A stretch of DNA of 49,843 nucleotides from JBBDSH01 sp040905045 (GCA_040905045.1 JBBDSH010000029.1:1-49843), one strand, 5' to 3'; positions 27,689 through 36,031 are shown, counted from the first letter of the stretch. Numbers and translations: made by a program. The notes: generated by a model from the letters alone, not told the origin.

Positions 27689-29260
27689 ATGAAAATACGA
27701 GCGCAAATCGGCAAGGTACTCAATCTCGATAAATGCATCGGTTGCCATACCTGCTCGGTGACCTGCAAGAACGTCTGGACCTCGCGCGAGGGCATGGAAT
27801 ACGCCTGGTTCAATAATGTCGAGACCAAGCCAGGTATCGGTTACCCCAAGGATTGGGAAAACCAGGGCCGCTGGAAGGGCGGCTGGGTGCGCCGCGACGA
27901 CGGCGGCATCGTGCCCAAGCAGGGCGGCAAATGGCGGCTGCTGGCCAAGATCTTCGCCAACCCGCATCTGCCCGAAATCGATGATTATTACGAACCCTTC
28001 AACTTCGACTACCAGCGCCTGCATAACGCGCCGGACTCGAAGGCCCAGCCGACGGCGAAACCCTATTCGGCCATCACCGGCAAGCCCATGGAAAAGATCG
28101 AATGGGGTCCCAACTGGGAGGAGATTCTGGGCGGCGAGTTCGCCAAACGCTCCAGGGATTACAACTTCGAGGGCGTGCAGAAGGAAATGTACGGCCAGTT
28201 CGAAAACACGTTCATGATGTACCTGCCGCGTCTGTGCGAGCACTGCCTGAATCCCAGTTGCGTGGCCAGTTGCCCTTCCGGCGCCATCTACAAGCGCGAG
28301 GAAGACGGCATCGTGCTCATCGACCAGGACAAGTGCCGCGGCTGGCGCATGTGTATTTCCGGTTGTCCCTACAAGAAAATCTATTACAACTGGCAGTCCG
28401 GTAAATCGGAAAAATGCACCTTCTGTTACCCGCGTATCGAGGACGGCCAGCCCACGGTCTGCTCGGAAACCTGTGTCGGCCGCATCCGCTATCTGGGCGT
28501 GGTCCTGTACGATGCCGATCGCATCAAGGAGGCGGCGAGCGCGGCCAATGAAAAGGATCTCTATCAGGCACAGCTGGATATCTTCCTGGATCCCAATGAT
28601 CCTGAGGTGCAGAAACAGGCGCGCGCCGACGGCGTGCCGGATTCCTGGCTGGAGGCGGCGAAACGGTCGCCGGTGTACAAGATGGCCATGGACTGGAAGG
28701 TGGCCTTTCCGCTGCATCCGGAATACCGTACCCTGCCCATGGTCTGGTACGTCCCGCCCCTGTCGCCCATCCAGTCCGCCGCCGATGCCGGCAGCATGGG
28801 TTTCGACGGCCTGATCCCGGATGTGGAATCCCTGCGTATCCCGGTGCGTTATCTCTCCAATATGCTCACGGCCGGTGACGACAAGCCGGTGATCGATGCC
28901 CTGAAACGCCTGCTGGCCATGCGCCATTACAAACGCTCACAGACGGTGGACGGTATTACTAACACCGAGGTTCTCGAACAGGTGGGGCTGACCGAACATC
29001 AGGTTGAAGAGATGTACAAGTACATGGCCATCGCCAATTACGAGGATCGCTTTGTCATTCCGACCAATCATCGGGAGCTCAGTACCGAGGATGCCTATGG
29101 CGAGCGCAGCGGCTGCGGTTTCAGCTTCGGTGACGGCTGCCATACCCAGGGGGTCAGCCGCACCAACCTGTTCGGCAGCAAGAGCCCGCGCCAGCGCGAG
29201 CATACGCCCGTCGAGGTCTGGTCGCCGCGTTCCCGTGAAACGACGGAGAAGCAGGAATGA
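27689..29260 (+). CDS. narH: Respiratory nitrate reductase beta subunit NarH
   Basis: The iron-sulfur electron-transfer subunit, 523 aa, passing electrons from NarI haem to NarG. The four cysteine groups are complete: CIGCHTCSVTC at C16, CEHCLNPSCVASC, CRGWRMCISGC (with the tryptophan that marks the [3Fe-4S] site) and CTFC ... CSETC. The C-terminal NarH domain follows. The start is fixed by GGAGGT 6 bp upstream, inside the right arm of the inverted repeat. The stop overlaps narJ by 4 bp (ATGA). Confidence 0.98.
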   Translation: MKIRAQIGKVLNLDKCIGCHTCSVTCKNVWTSREGMEYAWFNNVETKPGIGYPKDWENQGRWKGGWVRRDDGGIVPKQGGKWRLLAKIFANPHLPEIDDYYEPFNFDYQRLHNAPDSKAQPTAKPYSAITGKPMEKIEWGPNWEEILGGEFAKRSRDYNFEGVQKEMYGQFENTFMMYLPRLCEHCLNPSCVASCPSGAIYKREEDGIVLIDQDKCRGWRMCISGCPYKKIYYNWQSGKSEKCTFCYPRIEDGQPTVCSETCVGRIRYLGVVLYDADRIKEAASAANEKDLYQAQLDIFLDPNDPEVQKQARADGVPDSWLEAAKRSPVYKMAMDWKVAFPLHPEYRTLPMVWYVPPLSPIQSAADAGSMGFDGLIPDVESLRIPVRYLSNMLTAGDDKPVIDALKRLLAMRHYKRSQTVDGITNTEVLEQVGLTEHQVEEMYKYMAIANYEDRFVIPTNHRELSTEDAYGERSGCGFSFGDGCHTQGVSRTNLFGSKSPRQREHTPVEVWSPRSRETTEKQE

Positions 29261-30006
29261 ATGCGCCCGAAGATACCGGACTGAAATGGCCGCTGAAAGC
29301 GGCGGCCAGGCTGCTGCATTATCCGGATGGAGAGTTGCAGGAACATATGGAACAGGTACTGGAGGTGCTGTTGGTACGTCCCGAATTGAACAATGAGGAT
29401 CGCGCCAGGCTGGAACAGTACGGTGAATGCCGACGGCAGAGTGATCTGTTTGAGTTGCAGGCGGAATACGTGGAAACCTTTGATCGCAGCAAGAAGGTAT
29501 CGCTTTACCTGTTTGAGCACGTCCACGGCGAATCCCGGGATCGCGGCCCGGCCATGGTGGAACTCTCCAATGCCTACAAGGAAAAGGGTTTCGTCATCGA
29601 TTGTCGCGAACTGCCCGATTACCTGCCCATGTTCCTGGAGTTCTGCGCCGCTTTGCCGGAGGCGGAGGCCCGCGTATGGCTGGAAGATATCGGCCATATA
29701 CTGCAGAACATCCATGTCCGGCTTGAGGATCGGGAAAGCGGTTATGCCCTGCCGTTCCGGATCCTGCTGCGCTTGATCGGTCTCGATCCCCGGCCGGAAG
29801 AACTGGTTGAAAAAGCATCGGAAGAGGAACGGGACGATACGCCGGAGGCACTGGATCGTGTCTGGGCGGAGGCGCCGGTGATTTTCGGTCCGAACCAGCC
29901 GACCACCTCCTGCGGCGCGACGCAACAATGGGTGGAAAAACCGGTTCAGTGGAAAACGATGCCCCGTCACGATCCAGCCGGGGGCGCCGGTCAACACGAG
30001 GGTTAA
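29257..30006 (+). CDS. narJ: Nitrate reductase assembly chaperone NarJ
   Basis: A 249-aa cytoplasmic chaperone of the TorD/DmsD family needed for molybdenum cofactor insertion into NarG and for NarGH attachment to NarI. The pattern KAAARLLHYPDGEL, the LYLFEHVHGESRDRG loop and LPDYLPMFLEF are typical of NarJ. The acidic, low-complexity C-terminal tail is also usual. Start overlaps the narH stop by 4 bp, and narI follows after 4 bp. Confidence 0.95.
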   Translation: MNAPEDTGLKWPLKAAARLLHYPDGELQEHMEQVLEVLLVRPELNNEDRARLEQYGECRRQSDLFELQAEYVETFDRSKKVSLYLFEHVHGESRDRGPAMVELSNAYKEKGFVIDCRELPDYLPMFLEFCAALPEAEARVWLEDIGHILQNIHVRLEDRESGYALPFRILLRLIGLDPRPEELVEKASEEERDDTPEALDRVWAEAPVIFGPNQPTTSCGATQQWVEKPVQWKTMPRHDPAGGAGQHEG

Positions 30007-30010
30007 GACG

Positions 30011-30697
30011 ATGGATTTTATTAACAATTTGCTGTTCGGCTATTTCCCCTATATCGCGGGCACTGTCTTCCTGTTCGGCAGTCTGGTGCGCTTCGACATG
30101 AGCCAGTACACCTGGAAGACCAACTCCAGCCAGTTGCTGGATAATTCCACCGCCTTCCGGGTCTCCAACAATCTGTTTCATATCGGCATGATCTTTCTCT
30201 TTTTCGGCCACTTCTTCGGTCTGCTCATGCCGCACTCCTGGTATCCCTATCTGGGTCTGACACCGGGCAGCAAACAGATCCTGGCCATGGTCTCCGGCGG
30301 TGCTTTCGGTCTGTTGGCCCTGGTCGGCGGGACCTACCTGCTGTACCGGCGTCTGGTTCATCCACGCGTGCGCGCCCAGTCCACGCGCATGGATATCTTT
30401 ATTCTGGTATTGCTGTACGTACAGCTGATACTGGGCATGCTGACCATCCTCGTCTCCAAGGATCACCTCGACGGTTCCGTCATGATCCAGTTGTCCGACT
30501 GGGCCCAGACCATTGTCACCTTCAGCCCGGGCGCCGCCGCGCATGTTGAAGGCGTGCACTGGATCTACAAGGCGCACATTTTCCTGGGCATGGTGGTGTT
30601 CCTGGTGTTTCCCTTTACCCGGCTGGTGCATATCTGGAGCGCGCCGCTGGCATACGTTACGCGCCGCTATCAAATCGTGCGCCAACGCCAGGCCTAA
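30011..30697 (+). CDS. narI: Respiratory nitrate reductase gamma subunit NarI
   Basis: The membrane-bound diheme cytochrome b subunit, 228 aa, with five helices, oxidising quinol on the periplasmic side. Haem ligands are visible at the expected spacing: two histidines ten residues apart in the second helix (FHIGMIFLFFGHF) and two histidines eighteen apart in the fifth (KAHIFLGMVV ... TRLVHIW). It starts 4 bp after narJ and is followed 4 bp later by a parvulin gene, so the operon extends beyond narGHJI. Confidence 0.96.
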   Translation: MDFINNLLFGYFPYIAGTVFLFGSLVRFDMSQYTWKTNSSQLLDNSTAFRVSNNLFHIGMIFLFFGHFFGLLMPHSWYPYLGLTPGSKQILAMVSGGAFGLLALVGGTYLLYRRLVHPRVRAQSTRMDIFILVLLYVQLILGMLTILVSKDHLDGSVMIQLSDWAQTIVTFSPGAAAHVEGVHWIYKAHIFLGMVVFLVFPFTRLVHIWSAPLAYVTRRYQIVRQRQA

Positions 30698-30701
30698 GCA
30701 T

Positions 30702-31460
30702 ATGCCCGTAGTCGTTAACCGCAAACTGATCACTGACGCCGAGATCAACGAGGAGTCCGCCCGCGTTGAGGTGGAGGGGATCATTGAACGTCAGGATGAA
30801 GCCGCGCGACAACTGGCGGTGCGCGAACTGCTGCGACAGCGTGCGGTGGAACAGGGGCTGGATACGGAATCGGATCTGGATGCGGCCATCGAGGCACTGC
30901 TGGACAGGGAAGTGACCATTCCCGAAACCGATGATACCGCCTGTCGCCGTTATTACGAGGCCAATGCGGACCGTTTCTGTGCACCGGTGACTGTTGAGTT
31001 GCGGCATATCCTGCTCAAGGCGGCACCGGATGACCCGGACGAACGCGCCGAGGCGGAAAAGAACGCCGAGGCACTGATAGAAGAACTGCGCACAGACGGC
31101 ACGCGCTTCGCGCGACTCGCCGCTGAATGGTCGGCCTGTCCCTCGTCTTCTGAAGGCGGCCACCTGGGACGCATCGGCCGCGGTCAGACGGTGCCGGAAT
31201 TCGAGAATGTGGTGCTGCGGCTGGAACCGGGTCTGGCGGAGCGGGCGGTGGAAACCCGTTACGGATTTCATGCGGTGGAAATCCTGGACCGCGAGGGTGG
31301 CGACGCCTTGCCGTATGAAGCGGTTTATCAAATGATCGCGGATTATTTGCGCGAGCGTTCCTGGCGACGCGCCGTGCACCAATATATACAGATATTAATC
31401 GATGATGCCGATATCCGGGGGGTGAACTTTCCACAATCCGATTCGCCGCTGATTCAATAG
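30702..31460 (+). CDS. PpiC/parvulin-type peptidyl-prolyl isomerase in the nar operon
   Basis: A 252-aa protein with an N-terminal helical NifM/SurA-like region (residues 1-95) and a parvulin domain (about 98-200) showing ELRHILLKA, FARLAAEWSACPSSSEGGHLGRIGRGQTVPEFE and TRYGFHAVEI. No signal peptide is visible, so it is probably cytoplasmic, unlike SurA or PrsA. It starts 4 bp after narI. A parvulin here is known from other denitrifier nar operons; it presumably helps fold or assemble the reductase, as NifM does for nitrogenase, but this is inference. ATG at 30702 is the only reasonable start. Confidence 0.9.
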   Translation: MPVVVNRKLITDAEINEESARVEVEGIIERQDEAARQLAVRELLRQRAVEQGLDTESDLDAAIEALLDREVTIPETDDTACRRYYEANADRFCAPVTVELRHILLKAAPDDPDERAEAEKNAEALIEELRTDGTRFARLAAEWSACPSSSEGGHLGRIGRGQTVPEFENVVLRLEPGLAERAVETRYGFHAVEILDREGGDALPYEAVYQMIADYLRERSWRRAVHQYIQILIDDADIRGVNFPQSDSPLIQ

Positions 31461-31486
31461 CCGGTTATCGGATAAAAGGAGTGTTC

Positions 31487-32637
31487 ATGCAAAGGCAAAA
31501 TAGTCAGTATGGTTTGTATCCCGGTCTTTCCGGTTTGGGCTTCGCGCTGTTTCTGCTGTTCAGTCCGTCGGCGCCGGCCGCGGACGTGTTTCAGGACGCA
31601 CTGGTCGGTGAGGCTGATGTCTACGCCAAATTCCGCTATCGTTATGAGCATGTCGACGATGATCTCGCGCCCCGGGACGCCGACGCCAGCACTCTGCGCG
31701 GGGTCTTTGGTTACCAGTCGGGTACTTTCCGCGGTTTCTCGGCTTTGCTGGAAGCGGAAATCGTGCAGCGCCTGGGCGGCGGCTATCGTGAATATCCCGG
31801 ACAGCCCGGCAACAATCGCGCCGTGGTTGCCGACCCGGACAGCGTTGAACTGAATCAGGGCTATCTGCAGTACGAGGCCGCCGGCAACAATCGCCTGCGC
31901 GCGGGACGGCAGATTATTACCTACCGCGATGCACCGTTCCACCGCTTCATGGGCACCGTGCTGTGGCGCCAGAACTGGCAGACCCATGATGCGGTCAGTC
32001 TGGAAAACCGCTCATTCGAGCATACGACCCTGAATTACGCCTACATATGGAACGTCAATCGTATTTTCGGAGACAATGCACCTTCGCCGCTGGACGACTT
32101 CGACAGCGATAGTCACGTTTTCAACATTCAATATGATCGTTTCGATGTCGCCAATGCGGAGTTCTATGCCTACCTGCTGGATTTTAATAATGCCCCGGCT
32201 GCATCCAGCGCCACCATCGGCTTGCGTATCCACGGCAACTATCCGCTCACGGCATCCATGGCAATGATTTACAATCTTGAATACGCCTGGCAGACCGACT
32301 ATGGCGATAATCCGGGTGATTATAACGTTGGCTATCAACGGCTGGAAGGCGGCCTGAAATTTACAGCGGCCGCATTCCTGGACAGCCTCGTATTGAAAGG
32401 CGGTTACGAACGCCTGAGCGGGACCGGCATATTCGCGTTCCAGACCCCGCTCGGCACCAATCATGCCTTCCAGGGTACCGCCGATCGTTTCCTGACCACG
32501 CCGCGCGACGGTATTCGTGATTACCAGGCCGGTGCGGTAGCGACGTTCCACGGTTTCAAGCTGGTGGCCGCCTGGCATGTGCTGGAATCGGACAAGTTCG
32601 ATTACCGCTACGGCGAGGAATTCGATATAGAACTGAG
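31487..32637 (+). CDS. Alginate-export-like outer-membrane porin, cut by assembly gap
   Basis: An exported beta-barrel protein of which 383 residues are visible before the 100-N gap. A signal peptide (LSGLGFALFLLFSPSAPAAD) ends near residue 33. The body has alternating hydrophobic strands and features of the alginate-export porin family: YAKFRYRYEHVDDD, SLENRSFEHTTLNYAYIWNVNRIFGD and an ELNQGYLQYEA ... RAGRQII block. ATG at 31487 follows AAAGGAG. It lies 26 bp after the parvulin gene, so it may be a nitrate- or anion-passing porin in the same operon. The C-terminal strands are missing from the assembly; the frame read across the N run is not real. Confidence 0.82.
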
Positions 32638-32737
32638 NNNNNNNNNNNNNNNNNNNNNNNNNNNNNNNNNNNNNNNNNNNNNNNNNNNNNNNNNNNNNNN
32701 NNNNNNNNNNNNNNNNNNNNNNNNNNNNNNNNNNNNN
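32638..32737. other. Assembly gap (100 N)
   Basis: Exactly 100 N, the usual placeholder for a scaffold join of unknown length. It removes the porin C-terminus and part of a CACAGAGG-type repeat whose right edge is at 32738, so the repeat probably broke the assembly. Confidence 0.97.
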
Positions 32738-32789
32738 GGACACAGAGGGTCACAGAGAGGATATTACTGGAAATATTGTTTTGGCTATT

Positions 32790-32892
32790 GGGTATCTGGA
32801 AGGGTTATGGCGGATCTCGCTAAGTTCGCCAAGCCCGCAAAGGCATCATGGACTTTTATCTCTTTGCGAACTTTGCGCGCTTGGCGAGATCC
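32790..32892. repeat. Interspersed palindromic repeat, copy C
   Basis: Leader GGGTATCTGGAAGGG, arms 32812-32842 and about 32861-32892, and the loop CATCATGGACTTTTATC shared with copy A. The right arm is almost identical to that of copy A. Confidence 0.85.
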
Positions 32893-32992
32893 TTATTATC
32901 CCGTCCTCGTTTTTTCTGTACTACGTAGAAAAACATTACCGAACTCTGTGTCCTCTGTGGCTGCTTTTGAACTTTTCATTGGCCAAGAAGCC

Positions 32993-33078
32993 GTAGCCCG
33001 GATGGAGCGTAGCGTAATCCGGGGAACCGAAACCAATGCCGTTCCCGGATTCCGGCCGCTGGCCTTCATCCGGGCTAC
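32993..33078. repeat. REP-like inverted pair
   Basis: GTAGCCCGGATG (32993-33004) and its perfect inverse CATCCGGGCTAC (33067-33078) flank TAATCCGGGGAACCGA and GTTCCCGGATTCC pieces. This is BIME-like structure. Confidence 0.85.
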
Positions 33079-33098
33079 GGGCTGAATTTTAGGGATGA

Positions 33099-33126
33099 GT
33101 GAGGAGTCAGGAGTCAGGCGTGAGGA
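33099..33126. repeat. Heptad array GTGAGGA/GTCAGGA
   Basis: GTGAGGA GTCAGGA GTCAGGC GTGAGGA. It faces the inverted array at 33154-33181 across 27 bp. Confidence 0.93.
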
Positions 33127-33153
33127 GTTATAATCTTGCCGCAGTTTGCTTTA

Positions 33154-33181
33154 CTCCTTACTCCTCACCTCTCACTCCTTA
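33154..33181. repeat. Heptad array, 3' of the cyclase remnant
   Basis: CTCCTTA CTCCTCA CCTCTCA CTCCTTA. On the strand of the cyclase remnant it reads as GTAAGGA-type units that begin about one heptad after the stop codon. Confidence 0.93.
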
Positions 33182-33188
33182 CTTCTTT

Positions 33189-33479
33189 TCAGGGTAAAAG
33201 GGCAAAGATGCGTGCCTGGGCCTGGGTGCCGTCCCTGACAGGCAGGACGCCAATGATCGCCGTGGTACCGGTGGGCGGTAATGCATCCAGGTTGGCGAGA
33301 TTCTCGATCTGGAATTTGCCGCTGCCGAGCATGAGTTTATGCACGGGAAAGTCCGTGGAGGCGCCGCGATCAATGCTCAGGGTGTCGATACCGATACCGG
33401 CGATGCTTCTCTCCAGCAGCATCTGTGCCGCCGCTTCGGAAAACCCCGGAAAATGCATGACGCCGTCTGCATCCTTTAC
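33189..33479 (-). pseudogene. C-terminal remnant of a cyclase-family (kynurenine formamidase-like) gene
   Basis: About 95 codons remain of a protein family usually about 240-260 aa long. The fragment reads DGVMHFPGFSEAAAQ, GIGIDTLSIDRGAS, FPVHKLMLG and ENLANLDALPPTG, which I recognise as the metal-dependent cyclase family C-terminus. A TGA at 33480-33482 interrupts the frame just upstream, and the mscS 3' end begins 30 bp further on, leaving no room for the catalytic N-terminal half. A deletion is the simplest cause. An internal ATG at 33458 could still make an 89-aa product. Confidence 0.75.
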
Positions 33480-33509
33480 TCAGCAGTCGTATACCGCCAA
33501 TCATCGCAT

Positions 33510-34298
33510 TCAGGCAACCTGATGCAGATGCACGTCCCGTTGCGGATAGGGGATGTTGATGCCTTCCTTGTCGAATCTCAGCTTGATGGTTTCGGTCAGG
33601 TCCCACAGTACCGCCCAGTAGTCATCGGTTTTGACCCAGGGGCGGACGATCAGATTGACACTGCTGTCCCCCAGTTGCGAGACGGCAATGGTGGGTTCGG
33701 GATCTTCCAGGATGCGTTCATCCTGTTTCAGCACGTCATCCAGGATTTTCTTGGCCATGCCGATGTCATCGTTGTAGCTGATGCCGAAAACCATATCCAC
33801 GCGGCGGGTGTCCTTGTCGGAATAATTGATGATATTGCCGTTGATGATGCCGGAATTCGGAACAATAACAGCCTTGTTATCGCCGGTACGCATGCGCGTG
33901 GAAAATATCTGGATTTCCTCGACAATGCCGGCGGTACCACCCGCCTCGATGTAGTCGCCGACCTTGAAAGGTCTGAACGCAATAATCATGACCCCGGCGG
34001 CGAAGCTGGACAGGGAACTTTGCAGGGACAGGGCCACGGCCAGGCCGGCGGCACCGACGATGGCGATCAGGGAAGTGGTCTGAATGCCCAGTTCACTCAA
34101 TGCCGCGATAATGATAAAGATAATGGCAGTGATATGGGCAATGCTGGTAATAAAGGTCGCCAGCATCGGGTCCAGATTGCGGTTGACCAGCATGCCCCGC
34201 ACGTGAGGACGGGCCTTGTTGGCCAGCCAGGTGCCGCCAAAAAGGATGACGGCCGCAACCACGATATTAATCAGTAAAGCGGAAATCGATGCACCCAT
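33510..34298 (-). CDS. Small mechanosensitive channel, MscS family
   Basis: A 262-aa inner-membrane channel that releases solutes on hypo-osmotic shock. After an N-terminal helix (ALLINIVVAAVILFGGTW) and a second helix, the pore-lining third helix is LIAIVGAAGLAVALSLQSSLSSFAAG. The beta domain then follows with RPFKVGDYIEAGGTAGIVEEI and VPNSGIINGNIINYS. Three helices and this length match E. coli MscS (286 aa). It is 3 bp downstream of the EamA transporter gene on the same strand, so the two are cotranscribed. Confidence 0.95.
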   Translation of the reverse strand: MGASISALLINIVVAAVILFGGTWLANKARPHVRGMLVNRNLDPMLATFITSIAHITAIIFIIIAALSELGIQTTSLIAIVGAAGLAVALSLQSSLSSFAAGVMIIAFRPFKVGDYIEAGGTAGIVEEIQIFSTRMRTGDNKAVIVPNSGIINGNIINYSDKDTRRVDMVFGISYNDDIGMAKKILDDVLKQDERILEDPEPTIAVSQLGDSSVNLIVRPWVKTDDYWAVLWDLTETIKLRFDKEGINIPYPQRDVHLHQVA

Positions 34299-34301
34299 GG
34301 T

Positions 34302-35237
34302 TTATTTCTCCGGTTTCCAGGTGTCGGAGGTTTCGTCGTTAACGTAACCCCCGGTTTTTGTACGTGTAATGCGTTTTCTTATTGCAGCGCCAAATTCAAA
34401 CAAAAGCAAGCCGCATAATACCATGGCGGCGCCGGTGATGATTTTAAGCGTGAACGGTTCCGCGTTCAGCAGATTGCCCAGCGCCAGGGCGCATCCCGGC
34501 GCGATAACGGTGATCAGGGCGGCGCGGGTTGCCTGCACGTGCTGGAGGACATAATAGAAAAGCAGGAAGCCCAGTACCGATCCTATCGTGCCGAGATAGA
34601 CGATGGATGCCGCGGCACGCGGGGGTGTCTCCGCCGGCAATACGGCACCGTTCAGATACCAGGTGACAGTAAACAGAATACCGCTCACGACAAGGGTTCC
34701 GGTCATGGTAAACAAGGGGCGAATCCGCGCTCCCACCGCCTTGATGGCGATAATACCGAGTGCGTAGCCGAGGCAGCCCAGCATCACGGCAATGACGCCG
34801 TAGAAACTGTTCCGGTCCGGCGTGCCGCCCCGGAACATGACGTACAGACCCAGGATGCAGAGCAGCAGCGAGCCGGTCTTGTGCAGGCCCACGGATTTCT
34901 CGCCCAGGAACAGTGATCCCAGGATACTGGTATAAATGGGAGCGAGGCCGAATATGACGGATATCCAGCCGGATGGTATGTACTGGGACGACCAGTAGGC
35001 GCCCGTCATGCCGAAGTAAACGCCCAGACCCGAGGCCAGATAGGTCAGGCAGGACCTGCGATCCAGCGGCGGCCGTGCGCGCAGCAGTACGCAAATCAGC
35101 GCGGCAACGATGATGCCCAGCCACATACGGCTGGCCACGGCGAAATCGAAACCGGCGCCCTGCGTACTCCACTGGATGGCCAGCGGCGTCGTCGACCAGA
35201 TAAGGATGACGCAGAGATAGGCTATGGAAACGGGCAT
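34302..35237 (-). CDS. EamA/DMT family transporter
   Basis: A 311-aa inner-membrane protein with ten hydrophobic helices in two EamA repeats, each starting near residues 7 and 150. Typical patterns are IWSTTPLAIQWS in helix 1 and SVLGFLLFYYVLQHVQATRAALITVIAPGCALALG in the second repeat. Members export amino acids, metabolites or drugs; the substrate here is not predictable. It is the first gene of a two-gene unit with mscS. A 154-bp terminal-inverted-repeat element lies 19 bp upstream, so its promoter may be in or beyond that element. Confidence 0.9.
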   Translation of the reverse strand: MPVSIAYLCVILIWSTTPLAIQWSTQGAGFDFAVASRMWLGIIVAALICVLLRARPPLDRRSCLTYLASGLGVYFGMTGAYWSSQYIPSGWISVIFGLAPIYTSILGSLFLGEKSVGLHKTGSLLLCILGLYVMFRGGTPDRNSFYGVIAVMLGCLGYALGIIAIKAVGARIRPLFTMTGTLVVSGILFTVTWYLNGAVLPAETPPRAAASIVYLGTIGSVLGFLLFYYVLQHVQATRAALITVIAPGCALALGNLLNAEPFTLKIITGAAMVLCGLLLFEFGAAIRKRITRTKTGGYVNDETSDTWKPEK

Positions 35238-35256
35238 GGTTTATTAAGGGGGTTAT

Positions 35257-35410
35257 AAGTATCCCGACATTCCGCTGTGGGACACGCTGTGAATACATCC
35301 CCCGGATCCAGTCCGGGGCAGGCTCTGTACGCTCGATGGCCGCATCTCCCGGATCAAGTCCGGGACAGGCTATGCGGCCGACGGTCCCACAGCGGAATGT
35401 CGGGATACTT
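35257..35410. mobile_element. MITE-like element with perfect 26-bp terminal inverted repeats
   Basis: Positions 35257-35282 and 35385-35410 are perfect inverted copies beginning AAGTATCCCGACATTCC. The 102-bp centre has two direct copies of GGATC(A/C)AGTCCGGG(G/A)CAGGCT. There is no coding capacity and no obvious target-site duplication. Confidence 0.85.
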
Positions 35411-35465
35411 CCTGTCTCATTAATAATGGTTACGCATACTGTTCATTGCATCACCGGAAACGGTA

Positions 35466-35500
35466 TAAAAAAAGGCCCCAGGGTTTGCCTGCGGCCTTTT
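35466..35500 (-). terminator. Intrinsic terminator, minus strand
   Basis: Stem AAAAGGCC / GGCCTTTT with an inner CAGG/CCTG, followed on the minus strand by a run of seven T. The plus strand has only four T, so minus is preferred. Confidence 0.8.
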
Positions 35501-35635
35501 CATGAATCAATGATTGTTTTATTTACGTTAGTTCATTCATTCACTTCGGGACGCAGACGTGCATATCCACACCACGGAATGGTGCGAAAAGGCATGAATG
35601 CGACCGGCGAATTTGAAGTAGCGAATGATTGCATG
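35466..35635 (-). ncRNA. Candidate small RNA (about 170 nt)
   Basis: On the minus strand TTGACT (35665-35670), a 17-bp spacer and GAGAAT (35642-35647) form a plausible sigma-70 promoter directly after one terminator and about 170 bp before another. The only open frame inside is 30 codons from 35634 (MQSFATSNSPVAFMPF...), which would be nearly leaderless, so a non-coding RNA seems likelier. Based on sequence signals only. Confidence 0.35.
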
Positions 35636-35683
35636 GCGGCGATTCTCGTCCCTGGTTACAGCAAAGTCAAGCCGGATCCCTGT

Positions 35684-35723
35684 AAAAAGAATCCCCGCGC
35701 CGGGGGCGGCGCCCCGGCGGGGG
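35684..35723 (-). terminator. Intrinsic terminator downstream of the OmpA-like/small-ORF unit
   Basis: GC-rich stem CCCCGGC / GCCGGGG extended by outer G/C pairs, then ATTCTTTTT on the minus strand. It lies about 150 bp after the small membrane ORF. Confidence 0.8.
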
Positions 35724-35875
35724 AAAGAGCGGTGTTCCGCGTCATGGTAAGCGCGGGGTGCGAAGCCGTCCGGAATATCTGTCGGCGAAATGTTTACCTC
35801 CTTTATTGCGACCGATATAACGGGTTGGTTGAGGTTGCATACCATAACATCGGGCTGAACACCGCGAGGGAGGAA

Positions 35876-36031
35876 TCAAATTATGGCCAGCATGGTGATG
35901 ATGCAGGCCAGGAGCAGAGCAACAAGGATCCCGACGCCAAAGCCGGCAACGATACAGTTCAGGGTGAGGGTGAAAAAGGAACTCTGTTTCTGCATGCTCC
36001 CGGCCCGCAATTCCGTGGACATATGCTTCAT
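35876..36031 (-). CDS. Small single-helix membrane protein coupled to the OmpA-like gene
   Basis: A 51-aa frame whose ATG overlaps the OmpA-like stop in a TGATG junction (36029-36033), a typical sign of translational coupling. The peptide starts MKHMSTELRAGSMQKQSS and then has one long hydrophobic helix, TLNCIVAGFGVGILVALLL then ACIITMLAII, to the C-terminus. A second in-frame ATG is at 36022. A minus-strand terminator follows. I recognise no family; the coupling, helix and terminator together support a real gene. Confidence 0.6.
   Translation of the reverse strand: MKHMSTELRAGSMQKQSSFFTLTLNCIVAGFGVGILVALLLACIITMLAII

Larger units (their letters stand above)
32738..33188. other. Repeat-dense region without genes
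   Basis: No gene is visible. It holds: the end of a GGACACAGAGGGTCACAGAGAGG element, copy C of the GATCTCGCCAAG palindrome, a REP-like inverted pair (32993-33078), and two opposed heptad arrays (33099-33126 and 33154-33181). Confidence 0.8.
35238..35875. other. Intergenic region with MITE-like element, terminators and candidate small RNA
   Basis: No convincing protein gene above 50 aa. It contains the inverted-repeat element 35257-35410, a minus-strand terminator (35466-35500), a candidate minus-strand small RNA (35466-35635) and a second minus-strand terminator (35684-35723). Frames reading through on either strand lack homology or a start signal. Confidence 0.65.

Noticed and set aside
26242..28927. 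Long minus-strand frames opposite narG and narH
   Set aside because: They are opposite conserved catalytic genes and have no start signals or homology I can see.
32738..33085. Continuation of the porin frame beyond the N gap
   Set aside because: The sequence after the gap is interspersed repeat DNA; the open frame exists only because N codons do not end it.
35537..35845. 102-codon minus-strand frame
   Set aside because: It reads straight through the GC-rich terminator hairpin and has no family features. The AAGGAGGT near 35805 has no proper start codon at the right distance.
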